Shown: piece after piece, positions 32,142-40,475 of the stretch
Position numbering within the stretch: the first letter of the stretch is position 1
Layout: every line of letters starts with the position of its first letter
Assembly (NCBI GenBank): GCA_019748195.1
Contig: JAIEPW010000121.1
Location: 1-42,106 of the forward strand
Origin: Bryobacteraceae bacterium
GTDB lineage: Bacteria; Acidobacteriota; Terriglobia; Bryobacterales; Bryobacteraceae
DNA length: 42,106 nucleotides
Direction: 5' to 3'
Program-made: the position numbers and the translations under genes
Notes under the pieces: generated by a model
The model's input: only the letters and a program-made list of their open reading frames with translations
What the model was told of the DNA's origin: nothing
The model's database searches: none

Positions 32142-33280
32142 GGTTTCCACATGGCGAACATCGCGGCGGCGGCGAGCTTCATGGCAACGCCGAACAGCAC
32201 GAGCGCGAGGATGGACCAGTCGTAGAGCAGGCCCATGGCGGCGGATCCGGCGAACCACATCACTCCGTAGAAGGCGTTGAAGATTCCGTAGGCGCGGCCG
32301 CGCTTGTCCATGGAAACCATGCCCGCGATCCCGGCGCGCAGGATGGCGTCCTGAGCTCCCATGCCCGCGCCCCAGCAGGACATCCCGGCGATGGCGGCGG
32401 GGAGTCCGCCGAGAAACACCAGAGGCAGGGAAAGCGAACTGAGCAGGATTCCGGCGGCGAGCACTCTCAAGCCGTGGCGATCGAACATGCGGCCGAAGAA
32501 TAATGCGCCCAGGGCGTTGACGCCCATGGCCAGCGAGTACAGGAGGGGGATTCCGGCGGCGGGGGCGATCGCCTGCTTTTGGAGATGGAAGGCGATCAAC
32601 GGGAAGTCGGCGTATCCGGCGGCGAGCATCCCGGCGGCGAGGACGTAAGTCCAAAATGCGCGAGGGAGGTTCTGCTGTTGGGGCGGCGCGGACTCGAGGA
32701 GGTCCGGGCGCGGGTAGGTGATGCGTGCGGCGGTGAGGGTGGTGAGCGCGAGAGCGGCGGGGATGGCGAGGATCAGAAAACCTTGCGGGAAGTTGCCCGT
32801 GGAGGCGAGAGCGGCGGCGACGATCAGGGGTCCCAGGAACGCGCCTGCCTGATCCATGGCGGCATGAAGTCCGAATCCCCATCCGGCGCCGACGGTGCGG
32901 GCGGCGCTGGAGAGCATGGCGTCGCGAGCGGGGGTGCGGATGCTTTTACCGGTACGCTCCAGGATCACCAGCACGGCGGCCTGTGGCCAGGTGGTGGCGA
33001 AGGCCATGAGCGGGACAGCCAGTTGATTCACGGTGTATCCCAGGATGGTGAAGAGCCAGTAGTGGCGGGTGCGGTCGGCGAGGTAACCGGAGAAGATGCG
33101 CAGGCCGTATCCGGCGAGTTCTCCCGCGCCGGCGACAAAGCCCACGGCGGCGGCGGACGCGCCGAGACTGGCGAAGAAGGGTCCGGTGACGCCGCGCGCG
33201 CCCTCGTAGGTGATGTCGGCGAAGAAGCTGACAAACCCGAGGAAGACGATGAAGCGGGTGGCTGCCTTGACGGAAGTCAC
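32123..33280 (-). CDS. MFS transporter
   Basis: The 385-residue protein shows about 11-12 hydrophobic segments and the MFS loop signature, for example SGYLADRTRHYW between helices 2 and 3 and FFGRMFDRHGLR between helices 8 and 9. A TGKSIRTPARDAML segment after helix 4 resembles one seen in a group of uncharacterised bacterial MFS proteins. Substrate unknown. Start is GTG (33278-33280), immediately next to the stop of the upstream serine-hydrolase gene on the same strand, so the two are one transcript. The pairing with a beta-lactamase-like hydrolase suggests transport of a product of that enzyme, which is inference only. Confidence 0.85.
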   Translation of the reverse strand: MTSVKAATRFIVFLGFVSFFADITYEGARGVTGPFFASLGASAAAVGFVAGAGELAGYGLRIFSGYLADRTRHYWLFTILGYTVNQLAVPLMAFATTWPQAAVLVILERTGKSIRTPARDAMLSSAARTVGAGWGFGLHAAMDQAGAFLGPLIVAAALASTGNFPQGFLILAIPAALALTTLTAARITYPRPDLLESAPPQQQNLPRAFWTYVLAAGMLAAGYADFPLIAFHLQKQAIAPAAGIPLLYSLAMGVNALGALFFGRMFDRHGLRVLAAGILLSSLSLPLVFLGGLPAAIAGMSCWGAGMGAQDAILRAGIAGMVSMDKRGRAYGIFNAFYGVMWFAGSAAMGLLYDWSILALVLFGVAMKLAAAAMFAMWKPHSPGL

Positions 33281-34603
33281 TTACTTGCGCTTGTAGGCGC
33301 GCAGGCCCTGCATCAAATAGGTGGCGCCGTTCCTGGAAACAAAGCAGACCGGACCGCCGCCCTTGTCCGATTCGAAACAGCCGCCGGGGGCGGGCTGCAG
33401 AACGCGCATGCGGCCCTGCGCCTCCACGGATAGCTTTCCGTCGGCGGCGGTGACTGCGATCTTGTTGGGGCCGTTGAAATAGTCACCGCGATAGCTCTCC
33501 AGCGGGAGGCTCGAAACCATTCCGGTTTTCACGGCGGGGGAGCGGACGGGCATCAGATGGTCCAACGCTTTTTGCGCCAGGGTAGAGACATCGCCGCCGC
33601 TCTTGTTGCCGATGGCGATCACGGCGAGGCGGAACTCGGGGGACATGCGGAGAGCGCTGGTATAGCCGTGCCGCGATCCGCCATGTTCGACGATGCGGGA
33701 ACCCGCGGAGTCGTCGATGGTTAAGCCATAGGCATAGGATCGTCCGGCGATCGTTCCCGGGATGGGGACGCGTGGAGTGGACAGGGCGCGGATGAGGGAA
33801 GTGGAGAGCACCGGGGCGGCGTTCAGCTTGCCTTCGTTCAGGAAGGCGATGGCCCAGCGCGAGAAATCGTTGCCGCTGGTGAACATGGATCCGGCGGGCC
33901 AGTATCCGGCGTGATCGGCGGCGGGGCGGGCGACCGCGAGCTTGCCGTCCGTTTCCACGTGGCCTTGCGCCAGGGGCCAGGTCATGGCCATGGTGGGGCG
34001 GAAGGTGGTCCGTTTCATGCCGAGGGGGCCGAAGAGGAGCTCCGGCATGGCATCGCCGAAGGGCTTGCCGGTGACGGCTTCGATGAGGCGACCGGCGAGC
34101 ACGTAGCCCATGTTCGAATACGAGACCACCTGGCCGGGTTCGGTGAAGAAGATCTCGGACTTCCAGGAGGCGACATTCGCTTCCAGGGCGGAGTCATCGT
34201 GCGGGCCGAACATCAAGGTGCGGTCCCACAACCCCGCGGTATGCGACAGGAGTTGGTGCGCGGTGAGCCTGGCGAGCGAGGGATCGATGTTGCTTATGTG
34301 GTTGCCAATGGGCTCGTCCATTTTCAGCTTGCCCTGCTCGGCGAGCTTGACAACCGCCGCGCCGACGAACATCTTCGTTGTGGACCCCACGCGAAACAGG
34401 TGATCCGGCGTAACGGGTTCGTTGGTTTCGATGCTGGCGGCGCCGAATCCGCGGGCGTAGATCACCTGATCGCCCTTGACCGCGACGAGGACAATACCGG
34501 GGATCTTGGCGCGCTGGCGCTCGGCCTCGGCCAACTGATCGAGGGCGGGGATTTCGGCGGCGTACGTGGAGAGTACAACGAAGAGAAGCAGGGCTCGCGG
34601 CAT
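33281..34603 (-). CDS. Serine hydrolase, class C beta-lactamase fold, exported
   Basis: Starting at ATG 34601-34603 (MPRALLLFVVLSTYAAEI) gives a signal peptide and 440 residues. Motifs are STTK (Ser74, Lys77), YSN at 162-164, and HGGSRHG replacing KTG, the set found in EstB-type esterases and D-aminopeptidase relatives. A C-terminal beta domain follows (about 350-440). The protein would act in the periplasm on esters, D-amino peptides or beta-lactams; class cannot be read further. The longer frame upstream adds residues without signal character and overlaps the divergent gene's promoter. It is divergent from the glycosidase fusion with 25 bases between starts. Confidence 0.86.
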   Translation of the reverse strand: MPRALLLFVVLSTYAAEIPALDQLAEAERQRAKIPGIVLVAVKGDQVIYARGFGAASIETNEPVTPDHLFRVGSTTKMFVGAAVVKLAEQGKLKMDEPIGNHISNIDPSLARLTAHQLLSHTAGLWDRTLMFGPHDDSALEANVASWKSEIFFTEPGQVVSYSNMGYVLAGRLIEAVTGKPFGDAMPELLFGPLGMKRTTFRPTMAMTWPLAQGHVETDGKLAVARPAADHAGYWPAGSMFTSGNDFSRWAIAFLNEGKLNAAPVLSTSLIRALSTPRVPIPGTIAGRSYAYGLTIDDSAGSRIVEHGGSRHGYTSALRMSPEFRLAVIAIGNKSGGDVSTLAQKALDHLMPVRSPAVKTGMVSSLPLESYRGDYFNGPNKIAVTAADGKLSVEAQGRMRVLQPAPGGCFESDKGGGPVCFVSRNGATYLMQGLRAYKRK

Positions 34604-34628
34604 GCAGGAATTATACTGAGACCGAAAC

Positions 34629-36281
34629 GTGCTGAAGCATTGCATTTTCCCGATCGCGGCGTTTTACCCGATCGCCTGGCTGGCGGGCTCGGCGGCCGGC
34701 GTCCTGCCGGCGGTGGCGAGCGGGAGTACGGTGCGGCATTGGGAGATCGGGATGCTGGGCGTTCGCGCGACGGCGCACCAGCCGTGGCCGTGGATGGATG
34801 TGCTGGTGCTCTTCCCGTTGGGCTTGCTGTGCTGGTGGCTGGCGCGAAAGCCGCGGCCCGGGTTGCGGTGCGCGTCGGCATTGTTTGTGAGCGCGCTGGG
34901 CGTTCTGGCGGCGCTGCCGAGGCTCGCGCGGTATTGGACTTTGGGATGGGACGGGATCGCCGCGGTGGGGCTGTTCGGAGTGCTGGTGTGGCTGGGATGC
35001 GCGCTGGCGGCGTCCGAACTGCCGGAATCCAGGCCGTGGCGGCGGCTGGCATGGCTGCTGGCGGCGACGGTGCTGCCGTGGGCGGGGATCGCGATGCTTT
35101 TGCCGCGGCGCTCCTTCGGAGTGCTGCTGTTCACGCTGCCGCTTCCGGCGCTGGCGGCTACAGTTGCGGCGTTCCGCCACCGGGCGGGTTGCGCATCCGG
35201 GGATACCCGGCATCCGTACCGGTGGAGCGCGGCGGCGGCAGTGCTGACGGCGCTGATGGCCGGGTTGATCCCGCAGGCTTCCGCGCGATGGCAGGAATCG
35301 CAGCGGGCGGCCTGGATCGAGAAGGGACGGCGGGAGACGTCGGCGCTGCCGCGGCGAAGCCCGACGGTGGCGGATCGTTTCCACAAGGGCGTGAACTTCA
35401 CCGCGGAGTTTCCGGACACGTATGTAAGCGACGGCGCGCGGGACACGCTGCGGCTGTTGCCGTCGTATGGCGTCAATGCGATCGCGCTGGTTCCGTACGG
35501 TTTTGCCCGGGCGAATCCGCCTTCGGTGCGCATGGCGGGATCGCGGAGTTGGGAAAGTGACGAGGGTGTGGAGATGATGGCGCGGCTGGCCCATTCGATC
35601 GGCATGACAGTGATGCTGAAGCCGCAGCTCTGGATTCCGGGAAGCTGGCCGGCGAACCTGGACCCGCCGGGCGAGTCGCGAGGCGAGTTCTACCGGCAGT
35701 ACGCGCTGTTTGTCGAGCATTACGCGAAGCTGGCGTCGCGCGTGGATGCGGAGTTCCTGTGTATCGGCGTGGAGCTGGCGAAGCTCACGCCGGATGAAGC
35801 CGAGTGGCGCAAGCTGGTCGCGCTGGCGCGGTCCCATTACCGGGGGCGAATCACGTACGGAGCGGCGCAAGGCGAAGATTTCGAGAATGTGAACTTTTGG
35901 GACGCGGTGGACGCCATCGGAATCAGCAACTACTATCCGCTGCCCGATTCGCTGGACGCCTCGTCCGTGGTGGCGCGGATCGAAGCGGTGCAGCGAAAGT
36001 GGGGGAAGCCGGTGGTGTTCGTGGAAGCGGGGTTTTCCAGCTTTGAGAACCCGCACCGGCAACCCTGGGATGAAACGCCGCGGCGCGTGGCGCCGGAGGA
36101 TCAGGCGAAGGCGTACCAGGCTTTGCTGCAGGCGTTCTGGGACAAGCCCTGGTTCCAGGGCGTCTACTGGTGGAAAGTGGGGACCAACCAGAGAGGCGGC
36201 GCGAGCGACGGCTCGCATTCCATCTGGGACAAGCCGGCGATGCAGGTGATGAAGAGCTGGTATGTTCAGCGTCCGCGGTAG
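34629..36281 (+). CDS. Polytopic membrane domain fused to a GH113-like glycosidase
   Basis: The 550-residue protein has two parts. The first 218 residues contain about seven hydrophobic segments (near 5-27, 55-72, 82-100, 109-128, 140-158, 163-181, 200-218). From about 252 follows a TIM barrel: KGVNFTAEFPDTYVSDGA, YGVNAIALVPYGF, IGMTVMLKPQLWIPGSW, a possible acid/base Glu382 in CIGVELAK, IGISNYYPLPD, a possible nucleophile Glu466 in VVFVEAGFSS, and GVYWWKVGTN. The strand-4 and strand-7 glutamates and the KPQLW motif fit family GH113. The catalytic domain would lie on one membrane face. GTG 34629 is the start. It converges with the SDR gene with a 16-base overlap. Confidence 0.75.
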   Translation: MLKHCIFPIAAFYPIAWLAGSAAGVLPAVASGSTVRHWEIGMLGVRATAHQPWPWMDVLVLFPLGLLCWWLARKPRPGLRCASALFVSALGVLAALPRLARYWTLGWDGIAAVGLFGVLVWLGCALAASELPESRPWRRLAWLLAATVLPWAGIAMLLPRRSFGVLLFTLPLPALAATVAAFRHRAGCASGDTRHPYRWSAAAAVLTALMAGLIPQASARWQESQRAAWIEKGRRETSALPRRSPTVADRFHKGVNFTAEFPDTYVSDGARDTLRLLPSYGVNAIALVPYGFARANPPSVRMAGSRSWESDEGVEMMARLAHSIGMTVMLKPQLWIPGSWPANLDPPGESRGEFYRQYALFVEHYAKLASRVDAEFLCIGVELAKLTPDEAEWRKLVALARSHYRGRITYGAAQGEDFENVNFWDAVDAIGISNYYPLPDSLDASSVVARIEAVQRKWGKPVVFVEAGFSSFENPHRQPWDETPRRVAPEDQAKAYQALLQAFWDKPWFQGVYWWKVGTNQRGGASDGSHSIWDKPAMQVMKSWYVQRPR

Positions 36282-37057
36282 CGGCGGGACATGCCCAGAG
36301 CGACGCGTTCGCGCACCCAGCGCGGCAGAATCTTCATGGCCGCGACAACGATCTTGTAGCGGAGGCCGGGAATCACGAAAAGGGCGCCGCGATCCAGCCC
36401 GCGAAGCGATTCCTCCACGACGAAACGCGCGTCGAGCCACCAGCCTCGCGGCGCGCCGCCGCGTCCCACGCCCATCACTTCGTGAAACTCCGAGATGGTG
36501 TAGCCGGGACATAGGGCCTGCACGCGGATTTTAGATCCGCGCGCGCGGAGCTCATAACCGAGCCCCTCGGTGAAGCTGTTCATCCACGTTTTGGTGGCGC
36601 AGTAGCTGACGTTGTGCGGGCTTTGCCAGAAGCCGGCGACGGAGGCGACGTTGATAATCCCTCCGGAATCGCGGCGGGAGAGCACCTGCAGCGCCGCGTG
36701 ACTCAACCGCATGGTGGCGAGCACGTGCAGGCGGTGCATCTGATCCTGCGAATCGACGTCCGTTTCCGCGAAGTAGCCCCTGGTGCCGAAGCCGGCATTG
36801 TTCACCAGGACATGAAGGGCATCGCAGGAGGCGAGCCTCTGTTCCACCGCTTGGATGCCGGCATCGGAGGCAAGATCCGCGGCAAGGGTTTCCACGCGGA
36901 TGTTTCCTGGCGATTCGAGCTCGCGGGCGAGTTCGGCCAGGCGATCGGCCCGGCGGGCAACGAGGACGAGGTCATAGCCGCGGGCGGCGAGCACGCGGGC
37001 GAAGGTCTCGCCGATGCCGGCGCTGGCTCCGGTGATTAGTGCGACAGGTCGGGACAT
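36266..37057 (-). CDS. Short-chain dehydrogenase/reductase
   Basis: With ATG 37055-37057 the protein has 263 residues: the cofactor loop TGASAGIG (9-16), LVNNAGFGTRG, and the catalytic Ser139 (NVASVAGF), Tyr152 and Lys156 (SYCATKTWM). The region after strand 2 (VARRADRLAELARELE) with Arg favours NADP(H). It is in the DltE/YqjQ-like branch of classical SDRs by pattern. Substrate unknown. A longer frame to 37081 adds MYHGRSKL, unlikely to be used. Its start faces the LanC-like gene divergently. Confidence 0.88.
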   Translation of the reverse strand: MSRPVALITGASAGIGETFARVLAARGYDLVLVARRADRLAELARELESPGNIRVETLAADLASDAGIQAVEQRLASCDALHVLVNNAGFGTRGYFAETDVDSQDQMHRLHVLATMRLSHAALQVLSRRDSGGIINVASVAGFWQSPHNVSYCATKTWMNSFTEGLGYELRARGSKIRVQALCPGYTISEFHEVMGVGRGGAPRGWWLDARFVVEESLRGLDRGALFVIPGLRYKIVVAAMKILPRWVRERVALGMSRRYRGR

Positions 37058-37089
37058 GAGTTTGCTTCGGCCGTGATACATTGTCGCCC

Positions 37090-38343
37090 ATGTTGTTTCC
37101 GGCGATTGCGCTGCTGACCGTGCTGGCGGGGGATTATCGCGATGCCGCGCTCCAGGCGCGGCGATGGCTGGACGCGACGGCGCGATCGGAGGAAGGCGGC
37201 ACGGTCTGGCGGGCGGATCCGGGCGATGCGAAATCCGCCAGCACGTCGCTGTATTCGGGCACGCCGGGGGTGGTTCTGTTCTACCTGGAGCTCCACCGCG
37301 CCACGGGGGATGCCGCGGCGCTGGAGACCGCGCGGCGCGGCGGGCTGGCGATCCTGCACGGAATCGACGGGCAGAAGGACACCGGCCTGTACACGGGGAT
37401 CGCGGGGAGCGGATTCGTTCTAACAGAGCTTTTCCGCGCGACGCGGGACGCTCGGTTCGGGCAGGCAGCGGAGCGCGTGGCGCGGCAGGTGGCCTCGGCG
37501 GCGCCTTCGGAAGTGAACGACATCATCGGCGGGGCGGCCGGAACCGGCTTGTTTCTGCTGTACGCGGCGCGGGAACTCAAGATACCGGACCTGCGCGAGG
37601 CCGCAATCCGGTACGGGAAAACGCTGCTGGGCCGCGGCCGGAAGACAGCAGCGGGTCTGGAGTGGCCCATGGACGCCAAGTTCCCAAGGCTGATGCCGAA
37701 TTTCTCGCACGGCACGGCGGGCGTGGCGTACTTCCTGGCGACCCTGGCGAAGGAGACCGGGGACCGAGCGTTCCGCGATGCCGCGATCGCCGGCGCGAAT
37801 CACCTGCGCGCCATCGCCCGGACCGAGGGCGATCGCTGCCTGATTCACCATCACACGCCGGGCGGGGAGGAGTTGTTCTATCTGGGCTGGTGTCACGGCC
37901 CGGCGGGGACGGCGCGGCTGTTCTATCGCCTGTTCCAGGTGACCGGGGACGGGACATGGATGAAGCTGGTGAAACAATCCGCGAACGCCATTCTGGACAG
38001 CGGGATTCCAGAGAAGCGTACGCCCGGATTCTGGAACAACGTGGGCCAATGCTGCGGATCGGCCGGGGTGGGCGATTTCCTGTTGAATCTGCATGGGGTC
38101 GCGCCGGACGCGCGCTATCTGGACGCAGCCCGCCGCCTGACAGACGATCTGCTGGCGCGCGCGACCCGGGGTGCGGACGGCTGGAAGTGGATTCAGGCGG
38201 AGCATCGCGCCCGGCCGGAGCTATTGATTGCGCAGACGGGATACATGCAGGGCGCGGCCGGGATCGGGATGTGGCTGCTGCGCCTGGATGCGGCGCTGGC
38301 GGGGAAGCGTCCCGGCGTGCGGTTCCCGGATTCGCCTTTCTGA
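37090..38343 (+). CDS. LanC-like protein with a putative signal peptide
   Basis: The 417-residue product has seven Gly-rich repeats spaced through an alpha/alpha toroid: YSGTPGVVLF, YTGIAGSGFV, IIGGAAGTGLF, FSHGTAGVAYF, WCHGPAGTARLF, CCGSAGVGDFL, MQGAAGIGMWLL. LanC enzymes bind zinc through Cys, Cys and His in WCxG and CHG motifs. Here Cys268-His269 (WCHG) and Cys321-Cys322 (CCG) are present, so the second motif has Cys in place of His. The start ATG 37090 yields a hydrophobic N-terminus (MLFPAIALLTVLAGDY), which looks like a signal and would be unusual for LanC. No lantibiotic precursor, dehydratase or transporter gene is near. It may be a LanC-like protein with another role. Confidence 0.78.
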   Translation: MLFPAIALLTVLAGDYRDAALQARRWLDATARSEEGGTVWRADPGDAKSASTSLYSGTPGVVLFYLELHRATGDAAALETARRGGLAILHGIDGQKDTGLYTGIAGSGFVLTELFRATRDARFGQAAERVARQVASAAPSEVNDIIGGAAGTGLFLLYAARELKIPDLREAAIRYGKTLLGRGRKTAAGLEWPMDAKFPRLMPNFSHGTAGVAYFLATLAKETGDRAFRDAAIAGANHLRAIARTEGDRCLIHHHTPGGEELFYLGWCHGPAGTARLFYRLFQVTGDGTWMKLVKQSANAILDSGIPEKRTPGFWNNVGQCCGSAGVGDFLLNLHGVAPDARYLDAARRLTDDLLARATRGADGWKWIQAEHRARPELLIAQTGYMQGAAGIGMWLLRLDAALAGKRPGVRFPDSPF

Positions 38344-38376
38344 AAAGAAGAAGCCGCCGAAGGTTAAGGGAACAGC

Positions 38377-38931
38377 ATGGACAAGGCACTGCAGACGCAA
38401 TTGAAGAACATCGAGACACGGACCGGCAAGCCGCTGGCGGAGTTGGAGGCGATGGTCCGCAAAAGCGGGCTGGCAAAGCACGGCGAGCTGCGCGACATGC
38501 TGAAGCGGGACCTGGGAATGGGTCACGGGGACGCCAATACGCTGGTGCATTACGTTCTGAATATGGCGGGGAGCGCGGAGGAGAAGGGCGCGGGCGACGT
38601 GCTGGACGAGATCTACACGGGTCCCAAGGCAGGGCAGCGGCCGATCCATGAGAAGCTGATGGCGGAGATCGGCAAGTTCGGCGATTTCGAAATCGCGCCG
38701 AAGAAGGGGTACGTCAGCCTGCGGCGGAAAAAGCAATTCGCGATGCTGGGTCCGGCGACGAACACGCGATTCGAGGTCGGGCTGAACATGAAGGGCGTGC
38801 CGGGCACGGATCGCCTGCTGGAGCAGCCCGCGGGCGGCATGTGCCAGTACAAGATCAAGCTGACGCACGCCGATGAGGTGGACGCGCAGGTGATCCAGTG
38901 GATCCGGCTGGCGTACGACGCGGCGGGGTGA
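38377..38931 (+). CDS. DUF4287/DUF5655 protein
   Basis: The 184-residue protein has two recognisable unknown domains: an N-terminal DUF4287-like helix set (MDKALQTQLKNIETRTGK, HGELRDMLKRDLGMGHGDAN, LVHYVLN) and a C-terminal DUF5655-like domain (GPKAGQRPIHEKLMAEIGKF, APKKGYVSLRRKKQFAML, RFEVGLNMKG, WIRLAYDAAG). Such proteins occur in soil bacteria as stand-alone, apparently cytoplasmic proteins; function unknown to me. It lies 33 bases after the LanC-like gene and 43 bases before the permease, all on the + strand. Confidence 0.78.
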   Translation: MDKALQTQLKNIETRTGKPLAELEAMVRKSGLAKHGELRDMLKRDLGMGHGDANTLVHYVLNMAGSAEEKGAGDVLDEIYTGPKAGQRPIHEKLMAEIGKFGDFEIAPKKGYVSLRRKKQFAMLGPATNTRFEVGLNMKGVPGTDRLLEQPAGGMCQYKIKLTHADEVDAQVIQWIRLAYDAAG

Positions 38932-38974
38932 ACGCCCTGCCGGGGGCGCGCCGCCGGTGCTAGCGTAGTAGGCC

Positions 38975-40468
38975 ATGGCATCCTCGAAACCCGCGGCGGC
39001 GCAGTTGGATACCGAGTTCAAGCGAGGGCTCGGGCTGTACGACTCCACGATGGTGGTGATCGGGTCCATGATCGGATCCGGCATTTTCATTGTCAGCGCG
39101 GAGATGGCGCGGCAGTTGGGATCGCCCGGGGGCCTGCTGGCGGCGTGGCTGATCACCGGCGTGCTGACTTTGGCGGGCGCGCTGAGCTACGGCGAGCTCG
39201 CGTCGATGATGCCCAAGGCGGGCGGGCAGTATGTCTACCTGCGGGAAGCGTTCTCTCCGTTGTGGGGCTTCCTGTACGGGTGGACGCTGTTCCTGGTGAT
39301 CCAAACGGGGACCATCGCGGCAGTCGCGGTGGCATTCGCGCGATTCCTGGGCCTGCTGGCGCCGGGCATCGCGGAGACGAACTACATCATTGCCCCGATT
39401 CATCTCAGCGAAGGCTACGCCATCTCCCTTTCCACCGCGCAGCTCGTGGGGGTGGTGATTATCGCGCTGCTCACGTTCACCAACACGCGCGGACTTGAAT
39501 ACGGCAAGATCGTGCAGAACGTGTTCACCACCACCAAGACCGGCGCGCTGGCGGCGCTGATCCTGGCGGGCCTGTTCCTGGGCTGGAACACCGGCGCGGT
39601 GCATGCCAACTTTGGCGATTTCTGGACACCGCGCAACCCGGTTCCGATCACGGAGATGATCACGGCGGCGAGCGCGTTCGGGCTGTTCCTGGCGTTGTGC
39701 GTGTCGCAGACGGGATCGCTGTTTTCCTCCGACGCCTGGAACAACATCACGTTCACGGCGGGCGAAGTGAAGGAGCCGCATCGGAACGTGCCGCTGTCGC
39801 TGGCGCTGGGGACGGGAACGGTGATCGGGTTGTATCTGCTGGCGAACGTCGCGTACCTGGTGACACTGCCGCTGGAGCGAATTCAGGACGCGCCTTCGGA
39901 TCGCGTGGCGACGGCGATGGTGGAGGCGATCTGGCCGGGGTGGGGCGCGGTGATCATGGCGGTGGCGATCCTGATTTCCTCGTTCGGGTGCATCAACGGG
40001 CTGATTCTGGCGGGGGCGCGCGCCTATTACGCCATGTCGCGCGACGGGCTGTTCTTCCGCAACGCGGGGGAGCTGAACCGTGCCCAGGTTCCGGGCGCGG
40101 CGCTGGCGATCCAAGGCGTGTGGGCGGCGTTCCTGGTGCTGCCGCGAACCTACAATCCGCAGACGCAGAGTTACGGGAACCTGTACAGCAACCTGCTGGA
40201 CTACGTGGTGTCGGCGGCGCTGATCTTCTATATTCTGACCATCGCCGGCCTGATCCGGCTGCGGATCACGCGGCCCGACGCGGAACGGCCTTACAAGGCG
40301 TTCGGGTATCCGGTGGTTCCGTTCCTCTATATCGCGGGAGCGACGGCGATCCTGGTGGTGCTGTTCCTGTATCGCGGCGCGACCACAATTCCCGGGCTGG
40401 TGATCGTATTGCTGGGCCTGCCGGTGTTTGCGATGTTCCGCGCGGCGCGCGGCAAAGCGCAATCGTAG
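38975..40468 (+). CDS. APC-superfamily amino-acid permease
   Basis: The 497-residue inner-membrane protein has about 12 helices. Helix 1 carries IGSMIGSGIFIVSAEMA, with the unwound GSGIF substrate site of APC transporters. SYGELASMMPKAGGQYVYLRE follows, then YAMSRDGLFF in the helix 8-9 loop. This is the LAT-like/AGT branch by pattern. Its stop lies 7 bases before the hydroxyproline dehydratase gene, so the two are probably co-expressed and the transported solute is likely a hydroxyproline or related amino acid. That substrate call comes from context only. Confidence 0.88.
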   Translation: MASSKPAAAQLDTEFKRGLGLYDSTMVVIGSMIGSGIFIVSAEMARQLGSPGGLLAAWLITGVLTLAGALSYGELASMMPKAGGQYVYLREAFSPLWGFLYGWTLFLVIQTGTIAAVAVAFARFLGLLAPGIAETNYIIAPIHLSEGYAISLSTAQLVGVVIIALLTFTNTRGLEYGKIVQNVFTTTKTGALAALILAGLFLGWNTGAVHANFGDFWTPRNPVPITEMITAASAFGLFLALCVSQTGSLFSSDAWNNITFTAGEVKEPHRNVPLSLALGTGTVIGLYLLANVAYLVTLPLERIQDAPSDRVATAMVEAIWPGWGAVIMAVAILISSFGCINGLILAGARAYYAMSRDGLFFRNAGELNRAQVPGAALAIQGVWAAFLVLPRTYNPQTQSYGNLYSNLLDYVVSAALIFYILTIAGLIRLRITRPDAERPYKAFGYPVVPFLYIAGATAILVVLFLYRGATTIPGLVIVLLGLPVFAMFRAARGKAQS

Positions 40469-40475
40469 GACCGGC

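Noticed and set aside
37090-38343. Lantibiotic biosynthesis locus
   Set aside because: Only a LanC-like gene is present; there is no LanB/LanM, precursor peptide, ABC transporter or protease within several kilobases.
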